From: Ascaphus truei
Taxonomy: Eukaryota > Chordata > Amphibia > Anura > Ascaphidae
Assembly (NCBI GenBank): GCA_036426205.1
Contig: CM071570.1
Coordinates: 56,022,229 to 56,086,228 of the forward strand
Direction: 5' to 3'
DNA: 64,000 bases
Made by a program: the position numbers and the translations under genes. Of the stretch, positions 34,120 to 45,505 are shown in pieces. How positions within the stretch are numbered: position 1 is the first letter of the stretch; each line of letters opens with the position of its first letter. The notes under the pieces were generated by a model that searched no databases, was not told the origin of the DNA, and worked only from the letters and a program-made list of their open reading frames with translations.

Positions 34120-36260
34120 TTCACTATGAAGGCTCTTCTGGTAGCAAAAGGGTTAAACTACAGACCAAGACAATCAAGCATGAAGTTTGATATGAATTCA
34201 GGTAAGGAGTTTAAATCTATTTTTAAAGAGCAAAAAAATAGGAAGCTCAAGAAAGCTGCAATCGGCAGTACTGTAGATCGGAAAGTAGCAAAGTTTACAA
34301 AAACATAAATCCTTTCAAAGTGTTGGGGACTGGTGGGTTTTAATCTGGTACTTTTTCTGCCCAATTGTATAGTGTGGTTAAAAGATCCCTTTGTTTTTGT
34401 TCCTCTCTTGCCTTTCTCTTCCTTTGCAGGCTTAACTAGGTCCGCTTACTAGATGGTTTTGTAGGAAGCGAGCAGGCTATTTCCACATTTGTTTAAACAT
34501 GTGGTATCCGGCCCTGCAGAATAAAAGATGTGTCATAGGTTGTGATACCTTTTAATAGACCAAGATGAAAAGGATCTTTACACAAAGTCATAGTACATGT
34601 ATAGAGACCTTTCCAAACCTTACAAATCTCTTTGTTCAAGTGTCTTGTTCATGTCACCCTACACATAAAGAAGAAATGCATAAGGTTGGAAAAGCTCTTT
34701 TTAGATGTAAGAATTCAAAATAACCTACAATAAAACAATATATTTTTTATGGGAAATGCAATATACAGCACAGTACTTTGGTGAGGCTGAAATGGAGACA
34801 TTAAAGTCCACATGGGTATTTAGAGAAATAAAATGTAGCTAGCACTCCTGCTTTAGTGGATGTGAAATGACTTTAGCTGGATAAGAGCAATAGCAAACTG
34901 TGCTTTCATTCCTACAATAATTGGAGTAATACATTAGTTCCTATCATTCCTATACATATCAAATCAAGAGCACATTGTGATTTGAAATTATTCTTCAGTA
35001 TTTAATATTATAATGGACTTTCAGTCATAAATATGGAGTCCTGAGCACAAATAGGCTTAAATTATCATAATATCTGGTAATTCGTTTTCTGTCACTTGAC
35101 CTCCAACAACCAAGATAGAGTTTTTTTTTGTGTAAATCAACCCATACAAATTAACTTTTGAGTGCTTTCTGCTATCCTGTCTTATTCTTTTCTAATTCAA
35201 TTCACTATAGTCACACGACTCTGTCTTTAACATTCATTCTTTCAGAATTATGAGTGACATCAAAGAGAATTATTATGTTGTCTTCTAAAAGAATAGATTG
35301 TGGCAATGAATGCATGGATTGAGGGAATGAAGGCAACTTGTAAACAAATTTATATTTGTACGGCTTATCTTATTAGCACTTTCAAGGTGATGTTATTGTA
35401 AACTATAAACCATTTTTATTTGCTCATTCATATTTTTGGTATCCTACATGTTTTCATGTACACTGCAAGAGATATTTAGTAAACGTAGGTTAGGTCAGTG
35501 TTCCCTTCTTTCCAGCCTTTATTATAGCTACTGTATATAATTCACTACTGTAATTTTTTTTTAAATGAAAGTACTTTTTCTTAAGTATATAAAATCGTCA
35601 AAATTGTGTTTAAAATAAAGTAAAAATGATTGGATGGCTTTTCTAATTCAACAAAGGGAAGAGCATTTCAGGCACTGTGCCTTTCTGCTTCTATAGTATG
35701 CTTGAGGTATACATTGTCTATGCTGTCATTTTTTTTATTAGGCTTTCACAATTTAAAAATCATTATCTATTAATGGTAATTAATATTAATTAACAATCTA
35801 TTAATGTTAATAATTATCTAGTAATGGCACATCAGTATTGTAGAATAATGACACATAAGAGAATATTTTTATGCACAAGGAGTTATTCCAACTGAATACA
35901 AAAAATAAATGCTCAACAGTGAGGACATTGTCAATTTCTTATATTATTTATGACACTGGAAGTATACATTACTTCTGGGTTCTGCTTTCTTAGGAACTCA
36001 AATGTGTTCTGATATTCACTTTTCAGAGGGAATCACAATACACTACAGACACATACTTCAATTGTCATACTTTGGCCAGGCACCCCTCCTATTCCCAGGG
36101 TGATAGGAAGGATAAGCATATTTGAGAATTGTGTACAGTTTCTTAAACTGATACAGTACATTATTTTTCATTTACATTTTGAGACTATTTTTTTAAAAAT
36201 ACTGTAGCTTGACTGTATGGGAACTGCACCACCTAGTTGATCTCTCTTATATAAGAATCT
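34120..36260. other. Non-coding AT-rich sequence
   Basis: About 2.1 kb without recognisable exons, element ends or tandem repeats. A phrase 'gataccttttaatagaccaa' near 34545 resembles the diffuse repeat at 29655. Confidence 0.5.
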
Positions 36261-36266
36261 ATAGCG

Positions 36267-36672
36267 TGGGTGACCATATTTGTCCCGGCAAAAACCAGGA
36301 CAAATGTCGTGAATGCACAGTCGCGAGCACCATCTGCACATGCGCGCTTTTGACTGCGTATCCACGAATGGCGAGTGCCGAATGTTCATATGCAAAGGGC
36401 GAGCACAGACTGCGCATGCACGATGAACGCTTGTCGGTCGCTTATGCGGATGCGCGATTGGAGTTTGCTGGTTGCGCATGCGCTGCTGGCAAGCGCCCAT
36501 CACGCATGTGCACGAGGGGCTGGCTAGTGCTGATCGCACATGCGAACTTGGCAAGTGACGATCGCGCATGCGCGGCCAGCGCCGATAGAGAACCGGGACA
36601 CTGGCTCACAAAATTGGAACAGAGGCCTAAAAACTGGGACTCTCCCAGCTAAACCGGGACATCTGGTCACCC
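36267..36672. mobile_element. TIR element with CpG-rich NRF1-like repeats
   Basis: The left end TGGGTGACCATATTTGTCCCGG and right end 'ccgggacatctggtcaccc' are inverted repeats. The tetramer TAGC flanks both, but a full target duplication was not confirmed. The interior (36300-36590) is strikingly CpG-rich, with degenerate units of about 35-45 bp each centred on 'gcgcatgcgc'-type palindromes (clear at 36474-36483 and 36565-36574, with weaker copies elsewhere), matching the NRF1 consensus. No transposase is encoded. The frames of 133 and 147 codons that cross it are by-products of the repeats. Confidence 0.65.
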
Positions 36673-36981
36673 TAGCTTTAGCTGTAGTAGACATATTAGT
36701 ATCAGTGGGGAACTGCAATTTTTGTGTACTTTGTAATACTTTTATCTAGCAATATAACAATTGTACCTCATAGTGAGTCAATTTCTCTAATAAAGAACTT
36801 GACTAAACTAGAAGCTGAGGTAAATGGCAGTGAAGGTTTTTTATGCACATAAATGTAAGGCTATACATTTGGGACGCAATGCACATACTAGCTACAATAG
36901 GACAAGATTAGGGTAATCCCTGAAGGGCGCACGCCAGTAGGTGCATTAACACGTTGGCTTCCCCCTTATTCTGCATGTGGT

Positions 36982-38110
36982 GAATTAGACACAAAACAAC
37001 AGAGGTATCCGGACACAGCACAGACACACCGAGTGGACAAGGTCCCTGGGCATACACTCAATGCTTGTGCAGGAAGAGAAATACCCTAGGTATAACTGTC
37101 ACACTTGAGAAAGTTGGTGATATGAAAAGAGTTTCAAAATAGTAACATGAATATGATAATATGAAAATCAAATTTAATGGATATCCACTAAAAGATGAGG
37201 ACCCTACAATGATAAAAATAAGAATGTCTAAAAATATATTAAGAATCCAATGTTGTAGTGCAGCAACCAGAGCATAGGCAGTGACTTAAGAGCTTGAGAA
37301 AAATAACCCCAGGCAGACTCCAACATAAACAGAGCAGCTATTTATTGCAGACTTCTCCAAAGCAGGAACTAAATGAATGCACCACCTATGTGTTTCATGC
37401 CGAAGCACTTTGTCAAGTTAGTTCCCTTAGTTCCCTCCTCCACTCAGCGAGTGCCTATACAGAGTGACATCCAGGAGGATCTCCCCCTCTCTGGAAGAAG
37501 CCTAAACGAAACGTGCGTCGGAAGGCAGCGCCATTATGTCACGCATCACGCGACCACAAGCAGCCTAGCCATACCGACGGAAACACTACCGGATAGCTGG
37601 GAGAGCTGGGAGCTGTGGCGCAGCATACCTATGGAAAGCTGCACTCAGGTTCTTTTTCACTCCCGCAGGGACAACACATTCTAGTCTACAGGGACCTCTA
37701 CCAACTTCTGTTCCCCATCCTCTCCCTCCCCCTGTGTGTAGGGGTACTGACATTGTTTGCTGCTTTTTGGTTCAGCTGGGCTAGCGCGACTGCCCTATAT
37801 ATAGGCACATTGGTGGTGCCTGCTATAGGTATACAGCATTACAGTGCTGCATACATTTGTTTAATATATGTATATGTTTAGACATTTTCATTTTTCTCAT
37901 TGTATGGTCCTCATCTTTTAGTGTATGTCCATTAAATTTGATTTTAATATCATATGCATGCTACTATTTTGGACCTCTTTTCATATCACCAATTTTCTCA
38001 AGTGCCACACTTATACATAGGGTATTTCTCTTCCCCAACAAGCAAGTGGTCCTTGTCCACTCAGAGTATCTGTGCTCCGTCTGGATACCTCTGTTGTTTT
38101 GTGTCTAATT
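36982..38110. mobile_element. Inverted pair of Penelope-like termini
   Basis: 36982-37212 and 37897-38110 are inverted copies of each other (shared words: 'acacaaaacaacagaggtat', 'gtggacaaggtcc', 'agaaataccctaggtataa', 'tatccactaaaagatgagga'). Between them lie two hammerhead-like GAAAC cores: one on the minus strand (37417-37390) with a 4-bp stem and TTCG loop followed by ATGAAACAC, and one on the + strand (37491-37520) with 'gaagaagcctaaacgaaacg'. Opposite cores inside inverted arms are consistent with a head-to-head insertion or 5' inversion of one element. No reverse transcriptase is seen. Confidence 0.45.
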
Positions 38111-38275
38111 AGCTTCTCTAGTGCACCTGTTTGTTCAATGACCTCAGGTCATCATAGGTAGAGCGGGTGTCTTCTCTTGTGTATCTCATGTGGCAAATTA
38201 GTTTTTAATGGTGTCCACTCCTGTGCGTTTCTGTTGTGCTACAATGTACCAGCAGGAGCAATAATGGCTGCTATT

Positions 38276-39935
38276 GTTATTCTTAATATTGTCATCATTT
38301 ATTTGTAAAGCGCCAACATATTCTGCAGTGCGGTACAAGGGGGTACAAAGATTTGATAATTACATAAACAGTTGCAAACAAATAAAGACAAGCATACACA
38401 AACAGATGCAAAGAAGTCATGAGGGCCCTGATCGTGAGAGCTTACAATCTAGAGGGACAATGTTGAAACAAAAGGTAAAGTGGCTGCTCAATGTGGGATG
38501 GAGTATGCCTCAGGCTGGAGTATGGTCAAACCGCACAGCTGGTCCCATTAATGTTTGGGGGTGTGGATGTTGGGAGGTTTTAGGGTGGAGTTTGGTCTAG
38601 CCGCATAGCTGGTACCAATAGTGTTGGAGGGGTGGAGTGGATGCTAGGGAAGCTAGATAGGCTTCCTTGAAAGGTGAGTTTTATATGTCTGAAAGCTGGG
38701 GAAGAGTCTGATGGTACATGGTAGGAAATTCCAGAGACGGGTAGCATGGAGAAGTCTTTTAGGTGGGAGTGAGATGAGGTGATAAGGCAGGAGGAAAGGC
38801 GAATGTCGTGGACAGAGCGTTGGGGGCATTTTGTTATATATTTAAAAATGAGATGTAAGGGAGGGCAGCGTCATTGAGAGCTTTATAAATCGGAGCTAGG
38901 GTTTTCAATTTGAATCTGGAGATTTAGGAAACCAGTGTAAGGATTTGCACAGTGGAGTCTGGCAGGAACATTTTGGTTGGTTTGGAGTTTGAATAGGTGG
39001 ACAAGAGGAATGTCAACCAAGAGAAAGTTGCAGTAGTCAAGGCAGGACTGGATGAGTGAGTGAATTAGGATTGTAGTTGCATCATGAGTTAGAAAGGGCA
39101 TATCCTGGCAATAGTTTGGTGGTGTAGACAGAACGACTTCCTGAGCGGCTGAATGCGAGGAATGAAGGAAATATCAGAGTCAAAGATGACTCCTAGACAG
39201 CAGGCTTGAGGTGTTGATGAGTTTATGGTATTATTGACCATGAAGGAGACTTTGGATTTAGGGGTGGCAATGGAAGGGGGAACGAGTATTAGTTCTGTTT
39301 TGGTTAAGTTATACTTCAGGTAATGGTGAGACATCCAGGAGGAGATTGCAAAGAGACATAGGAAAGGAGAGAGGGGGAAAGGTCAGGGGAGGAAAGGTAC
39401 ATTTGGGTGTCATTGACATAGATATGATACCAACAGCCAAAAGGTTGTATTAGTTCACCAAGAGAAGATATGTGAGTGAGAATAGCAGAGGGCCTAGGAC
39501 AGAGCCTTGTAGGACCCCAACAGAAAGAGGGAGTGAAGAGGAGACACCAGAGGAGGCAACACTGAAGGAGCAGTTGGATAGGTACTGTAAGATGTGAACC
39601 ACGATAAGGCTGTGTCATAGAGGCCAATGGACAGGAGGGTGTTCAGGAGAAGGGGGTGAACAACAGTGTCGAAGGTAGGAGAAAGATCCAGGAGAATTAG
39701 TAAGAAGTGACCCTTAGACCTAACTGAGAGTAGGCCATTGCTCACTTTTCTTAGTGCTGTCTCAGTGGAGTGTAGAGGGTGGAAACTAAATTGCAAATGG
39801 GCAAACAGGGAATTGGAAGAGAGAAAGTGAATTAAGCGCTTGTACACAAATCGCTTGGAGGCAAAGGGGAGAATTGAGATACGGCAATCTGGGCCACCAA
39901 CAGAAATCGTGGGGCCCAGGACAAACATTTTAAGC
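38276..39935 (-). pseudogene. L2/CR1-like LINE reverse transcriptase, dead
   Basis: Minus-strand frames, 5' to 3', give consecutive reverse-transcriptase pieces: 39928-39494 with HSTETALRKVSNGLL and LLDLSPTFDTVVHPLL; 39627-39316 with a 'SPDLSPSLLS' block and the catalytic box as YHIYVNDTQMYLSS, where the normal ADD is VND; 39334-39089 with SHHYLKYNLTKTEL and CLGVIFDSD; 39101-38883 with LTHDATTILIHSLIQS and LDYCNFLL. The order and spacing fit an L2/CR1-type RT through its C-terminus. The remainder to 38276 resembles the LINE 3' UTR ('tttgtaaagcgccaacatattctgc' region). Frameshifts and loss of a catalytic aspartate make it inactive. The endonuclease part is absent. Confidence 0.75.
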
Positions 39936-40311
39936 AGTGCCCCCTCAGTGTCGGCGATATTGCTAGCTGTCCCCCTATTTCACACCTCACGAGTCCCCTC
40001 TCTTTCCCCCCTCTTCCTATGTATTTCTCTCCCTTCCGTCTCACCCCCTCTCACTCTCCCGCCGTGCATGTATTTCTCGCCCCTGCGTCTCACTCTTACT
40101 CCCTCTTTTCTTCACTCACCCCCTCTCTCCTCTCCCTCCGTCAATTACCCCACGCTCACTCATTCCCTCCCCTCTCACACAATTCTCCCCCCCAAATATA
40201 TACCAAAACACTTCCCACCCCCAATGCGAAAATCTTCCCACCCCCAAATACATACGAAAAAATCCCCACCCCCAAATGCATACAAAACAAACACCTACAC
40301 TGGCGACACGT

Positions 40312-40622
40312 TTAATTCTTACTTGGCTAGTTCCACAAGCCGGGAGATTTCCCGGCTTGCTAGCCAAATCCCCTCGGCGTGCCGCGCGTCACTGATGCGC
40401 GGTTACGCTTCATCGGGTGCCTGCGCCCCATGCGCGCGATGTGGGGGACGGCGGTGGGGGGTTCCGGGGGACCCGGCGGACCCAGAGAGGGGAGGGAGAA
40501 GCCCCGATCGGAGGACCGCTCCTCCGAGGCTTCGGCGCGCGCACGGGACACCCCGGCGCGCGCCCGGTTACTGTCGCGGCCGAGACCGGGTAAATGTAAG
40601 AATAAATTCGGCCGCGACAGTA
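40312..40622. repeat. GC-rich palindromic element, copy 2
   Basis: It shares with copy 1 the stem CAAGCCGGGA-GATT-TCCCGGCTTG (40336-40359; the loop is the reverse complement of copy 1's), a 'gggttccgggggacccggcgga' region, a 'ccgatcggagg' block and the right hairpin. Here the hairpin arms are TACTGTCGCGGCCGA (40569-40583) and its exact complement (40608-40622), around a loop with 'gtaagaataaa'. The arms differ from copy 1 at three positions, with matching changes on both sides. Confidence 0.6.
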
Positions 40623-40648
40623 CCCAATACACATAAAAAACAATATAT

Positions 40649-40650
<2 letters not shown>

Positions 40651-40729
<79 letters not shown>
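40651..40729. repeat. (AC)n microsatellite
   Basis: About 39 uninterrupted AC units, the longest pure dinucleotide array in the window, suggesting recent expansion. Confidence 0.95.
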
Positions 40730-40730
<1 letters not shown>

Positions 40731-40734
40731 ATAT

Positions 40735-41243
40735 AAAAAAACAACCCTCCCCAATACATATAAAAAATACCCCCAAGCCCCCAATAAATATAAAAATTCC
40801 CCCAAGCCCCCAATACATATAAAAAATACCCCAACCTATGTAAAAATACTCCTAAGCCCCTAAAACATATACAAATTCCCCCAAGCCCCCAATACATATA
40901 AAAATCCCCCCAAGCCCCCCAATACATATGAATATTTCCCCAAGCCCCAATATATATAAAAGACCCCCACTCCCCCATACATATAAAAAGACCCCCACTC
41001 CCCCATACATATAAAAAGACCCCCACTCCCCCATACATATCAAAAGACCCCCACTCCCCTCAATATATATAACAGACCCCCACACATATGAATATTCCCC
41101 CAAGTCCCCAATACTGTACATATAAAAGACCCCCACTCCCACAATACATATAAAAAGACCCCCACTCCCCAGAAACATATAAAATGACCCCCACTCCCCC
41201 GAAACATATAAAAAGACCCCCACTCCCCCCAATACATATTTAA
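40735..41243. repeat. Minisatellite of ~30-bp units
   Basis: About sixteen diverged units of the form CCCCAATACATATAAAAA followed by a short C-rich spacer. Minus-strand frames of 130-156 codons read as Tyr/Trp/Gly-rich ten-residue repeats and are artefacts of the repeat. The array adjoins the AC microsatellite. Confidence 0.85.
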
Positions 41244-41454
41244 AAAGTAGACATACCTTGGGGATGGTCAAGACCGGTGGCTGCGGGCGGCCAGTGGGGG
41301 GTCTGAGGAGCCGCCTGGCTGGGGGAGGGGGGTGCTGGGGGGAAGGATCCTAGTAGGGCCTGGGACTGAGGGGTGGGCAAGGATGCTAGGTGGTAGGGTA
41401 TTGATGGGGGAGCCGAGGGGATGCCGGTAGGGGCCTGGCGACGGTGGGGAAGGG

Positions 41455-41477
41455 CGGGGGGGGGGGGGGGGGGGGGG
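41455..41477. repeat. Poly(G) run
   Basis: A run of about 23 G residues in otherwise G-rich sequence (41280-41600). Such runs block polymerases and are error-prone in assemblies. Confidence 0.9.
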
Positions 41478-41887
41478 CTGAGAAGCATGGCTGGGGAGAG
41501 TGCGGGTTAGGGCCCGGTTGTCCGGTCCGGGCCCCTACTGCAGGAGGAGCCAAGGGGATGCAGATAGGGGCCTGGGGACGGTGGGGTGAGCGAGCTGGGG
41601 AGGGCGCGAGTGACATAGAGTTGAAAAAAGTGGTCAGATAGCCAGACTGCTACAGTAAAACCTTGTAACATTGGGAAACTCATATTCCCTATGTTAGAGA
41701 AAACATCATTTAGATACTACATTTTTTGAGACCAGGACTGAAAATTAAAATGTTAGGTTCAAAACTTGTTTTTTTGTTTGTTTGTTTTTCTAATTTACAG
41801 CTTTCCAATGTATAAACAATCTACTTTTTGACTAATTGATTTTGATTCTCAGATCTACATTAAACTCTTGATTTTTTTTTGTTGCAG

Positions 41888-42009
41888 ATGTTATACACAC
41901 TGTGGGGCCTATAGCAAGAGGCCATTTAAGTGACAGTCATAAAGATGATCTAGCAAGCTGCTATAAATCTTCACTCAAACTGGCAAAAGAGAATAACATA
42001 AGATCAATA
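41888..42009 (+). CDS. MACROD2: MACROD2 macrodomain exon
   Basis: A 122-nt internal exon. The acceptor is a T-rich tract ending 'ttgcag' at 41887; the donor is gtaagt at 42010. The exon opens with the last two bases of a split codon (AT, completing a Tyr if the previous exon ends in T), then 40 codons in phase 0, beginning VIHTVGPIARGHLS and including DDLASCYKSSLKLAKENN. This is the macrodomain strand-helix segment just before the CISTGIYG loop, about residues 140-180 of the human protein from memory. MACROD2 removes mono-ADP-ribose from acidic residues of proteins. It fits MACROD2 better than MACROD1, which reads AYGEPSASQ after VIHTVGPI. MACROD2 has very large introns, explaining why no sister exon is visible. 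Confidence 0.9.
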
Positions 42010-42139
42010 GTAAGTGTATATATTTATATTTCTGATTGCATTTTACTGATTTGAGAGCATGAGAATATTGGTTGGTACAAGCTATGATGATTTCCATAAC
42101 CTGTTTATATTCTGAATAATATATATATCTATATATATA

Positions 42140-42720
42140 GATATATACATACACACACTAGCTTTTGTACCCGGGGACTGTAATATTGATTGAATACATT
42201 GTCAAAAAAAAAACCCCATTGTAATGGGGGGGGGGTGGGTCCGGACTGCCTCCTCTTCGGGGCCGGTTTTTGTCCTGTGTTTCTCTGCAGGGTCAAATTT
42301 CTTGTTTTTTAGTTTTTTTTGTGTGTTGTCGTTTCTTTTTTTTACCCAGTGTTTTTTGTTGGATCTTTGTTTTTCTCCAGGGGATGCTCCTCTTTGCGGT
42401 GGTTGTCTGTGTGGTCTCTCTGGCCTGGGAATGGGGGGGGGGTTTCTTTTTGGTCTCTCTGGTTGTGTTTCTTTGTTTCCGTGATTTTCCCCCTCTCTGT
42501 TTTGTTGTCCTGGGGTGTGTGTCTATCTTGTGGCGCCTGTTTGGTATTTGTCCTATGGTTTCTCTATGAGGAGTGTGTCAGGGGTCATTTTGGGGTGGGG
42601 GTGTCCCAGGGTGTCTCTCTTCTTGTGTTTGGGTTTGGTAGCCCGGTGGTCTCTGGGGGGGTATCCGGGGGTGTCTCTCCGTTATTGGGGGAGTGAGGGA
42701 GAGGTAGGAAATAGGGGGTA
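42140..42720. other. G/T-rich low-complexity region
   Basis: The region starts with an AT microsatellite and 'agcttttgtacccgggg', then becomes strongly T- and G-rich with many GGGG and TTTT runs. Open frames of 86-125 codons encode only Val/Phe/Gly/Cys-rich strings. It may be a repeat I cannot name. Confidence 0.45.
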
Positions 42721-42859
42721 AAGAGGAAGCTGCATTTTATTAAGGTGACCTAGCTTCAATCCTTCTGATATTTTTTCCTTCCCCTTTCGAGTCACTCCCA
42801 CCAATATGTTGCCTGTCACACCCCATTACTACTTTATCCAGCGTTTTTTTGTCTCCTTC

Positions 42860-45250
42860 AGGGTCACAATGGCAAGGAGGCTGGCCGCTACATGCATTCA
42901 ACCGAAATCGAGTAGTCTAAATAACCCCTATATCCCATTCGTCCATTATTACTCCGCTCGCTTCCCTTTTCCGATCGCAATTGGTAGCTTAAGTCACAAC
43001 CGGAATACCAAAGTAAGACACAGTACGGATAGCAGGGGGGCGCGCATTTAGCGGCAAGAACCGTTGCTGCTGAGGGGGGTGACAACGTGGGGGCTTCCCC
43101 CTACAGACTATTGATCCTAGCCCATATTAGGTACGCGACGGCACTCGTCCGTTTCCAGCTTTAGACCACCACCGCTTTGGCGGACTAGGGACAAACCGCG
43201 TCACATGAATCCTCGTGGCGGGACCCAGGGAAGGAGACAGTACGAGGACTAGACTTCGGAAGCCCGGCGATCGGGGGCATAATGATAACGCAGGGGGGTT
43301 ACAACAAAAAGAAAGGGGTGTAGCCTAGAAGAAGGTGTGCATTGCCGTAGCCAGAACAAGCAAGGCCTGCACGGGAGGCTAAAAATATGTGGGGAATGCA
43401 GAGAATATTGATTATAACAATGGGGATTCAGTCGCTATGGAGGAAGTTCCTGCGTTTTCTCTGAGACCGTTCCACCAGTCGGGAACTAAAAGACTAAGTG
43501 AGTGAGGCAGCTAACCTCACTTTGAGTTAGCCAACGCAGTGCCGTACGCGGGAAGAAGAAAACCGGAAGCTTGGTGCGGGGGAGGAAGGTCAAAAGCACA
43601 ACCAGGCCTAGTTTGCAACCAAAGCACGGAGAAAATCTTGTGGAGAGTGTGCACCTTGGTTGATCATCCATTCCGTATAGTAAGGTTTGGAAGTGAGAAA
43701 CCGGGTGGTACACAAAGAGAAGGTGCAGAGGCCCTGGGATGAGAACCACTCTTCGTAAGTGGCCCTAAAGGTTAACCCGAAGGTAATTACGACCGCTACG
43801 AAGGCAGACCTGAGATTTCGTCTTTCCGTAGCTCTTCGCGCAAACATTTTGGTGGCAGGAGTGCGCGCTATGTCAGCCACAGTCGTAGTACCACTCCCTT
43901 TAGTTGTCTTTCCAATGCTTTGCTTGCGTTTCTGATCGGGCTCCCTATCGAGAAACTTGCCGCCACGGGACCTATCCCTCTGAGGTGAATTATTATCTCT
44001 TCTATCTATGCTAGGTCGTATGGGTGAAATACTTGTAGCGAATGGGAGTAAGAAAGCTTTCTATTATCCTCCCTACCACCGTGAGACGGGCATACTAAGA
44101 AAAAGCAAGTTTTTCACGACTAGAAAAACGTGACAAGAGCATATAAGACTGCGAAAAAGGATTAGGGAAGGGCAGTGGAAAGCACGGGGATACAGAGAAC
44201 ATACATTAAGAAACGGGGATAGCAGCGGTAACCGTATTGAAGGAGGAGGAGCGTAGAACCGACAACCTTGTAAACACCTGGGGCGGGAACGGTTTTTACA
44301 CACCGAAACCAGAGCGTAAGGCCGGAATAATAGAGGAAAGCACGGAAGCTGAGGTAGAATAGAAGAGAGTGGTGAAAGAAGGCGCAACCGCACCAGCTCA
44401 AAGATTGGCACAACACATAATCGATTAGGGGAAGGGGGGACACACGTGATAGGAGTAGAGCAGGGGGAAGATGGGGGAGAACAGGGGGGGTTGGAATAGT
44501 AAAGAACGAAAAAAGGAGCAGAGGGGATATAGGCATGAACGCTTAGACAGAGAACGATGACCGATAGGGCAGAGGGAGAAAGGCAAGTATAAACACGGAA
44601 CAAGCAAAGGGCTTAAGTCGATTGAAGAAGTTGGAGGTCAGTGACCGCAAAAAAACGCAAGTAGAGGATTACGAACCGGTCACAAGACCATAACACCCGC
44701 AAGGGCAGGTGAGGGAAAAAGATGAAAAAAAAAAGTAAGCAACAGTCGGAGACCCGGAAAGACTTAACGGGTCCTAACCAAAGGAGAGAGAGGGAAGAGG
44801 GAATAGATCGACGGTCGGAATGAAAGGATGTAACGGAGGAATAGAACCAACAGGTAGGACGAGGGGGGGGAAAAGAAGTAATTAGGAGGAACAACAAAAA
44901 GAGTTAAGCATGGAAAAAAGGAGGTGGGGAAGGCCAAGAGAGGATACGAAGAAAATGACTCGGCGATAAATTTATACCTCTTTGTGGCGATCCCTAGGTC
45001 CCCCGTTCCCATGTCGACCAAGAAGAACATCTATAGAGAGACACAGAAGGGAGACCTGAGCCCCCCTCCTGCTATAAGAAGAACTAGGGGTAAGAGGCTC
45101 CAAGGGGAAGTAGAAAAGGAAAGGGGGCATAGACGCAAGAACAGTAGCTGACAGCTCAGTAGCAAAATGACATGACGAAAGAAACCGCATTATTTGTTTC
45201 TTTCACACCTAACTATTCCTCTTATACGGTCGGGGCGAGGACGGAGCAGA
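42860..45250. other. Compositionally anomalous, CpG-undepleted island
   Basis: Unlike its surroundings, this 2.4 kb has abundant CpG (by eye roughly 25 CpG in 42901-43200), no microsatellite, no recognisable repeat, and many short G runs. It becomes strongly purine-rich on the + strand at about 44100-45150. The longest frame, 176 codons on the minus strand at 44073-44603, is Ser/Leu/Pro-rich with no domain I recognise, as expected from a polypyrimidine strand. Candidates are an assembly artefact or low-quality join, contamination, or foreign DNA. I see no bacterial, viral or organellar gene in it. Confidence 0.5.
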
Positions 45251-45424
45251 GGAAACTGTAATGTCCATAATTTGGGAGTGAGTGACATGTAAGCTCAAAA
45301 TAGTTGCGTTGACCACAAATATGCAGCAGAATGTCCGAGATAGTTTCGTTGTGTGCTACTGGTGCCGTTCTGAGATTTTGATGCTTCTGACATACAACAA
45401 CCAGACGGAATCCAATTTAGGATT

Positions 45425-45505
45425 ATAGTATATATTAATAATATATATATATATATATAAATATATATATAATATAGATTATATATATTATGATATATAT
45501 ATAGT
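45425..45505. repeat. AT-rich palindromic microsatellite
   Basis: Compound TA repeat able to form several hairpins. Confidence 0.85.

Noticed and set aside
39840..40652. 270-codon + strand frame
   Set aside because: It spans pyrimidine-rich sequence, a GC palindromic repeat and LINE-flanking DNA; composition explains the openness.
40568..41271. Overlapping Trp/Gly/Tyr-rich minus strand frames of 130-156 codons
   Set aside because: Periodic translation of a 30-bp minisatellite and an AC array.
41888..42009. Assignment to MACROD1
   Set aside because: The residues after VIHTVGPI (ARGHLS, then SHKDDLASCYKSSLKL) match MACROD2, not MACROD1.
44073..44603. 176-codon minus strand frame in the anomalous island
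   Set aside because: Low-complexity Ser/Leu/Pro composition from a purine-biased strand; no domain recognised.
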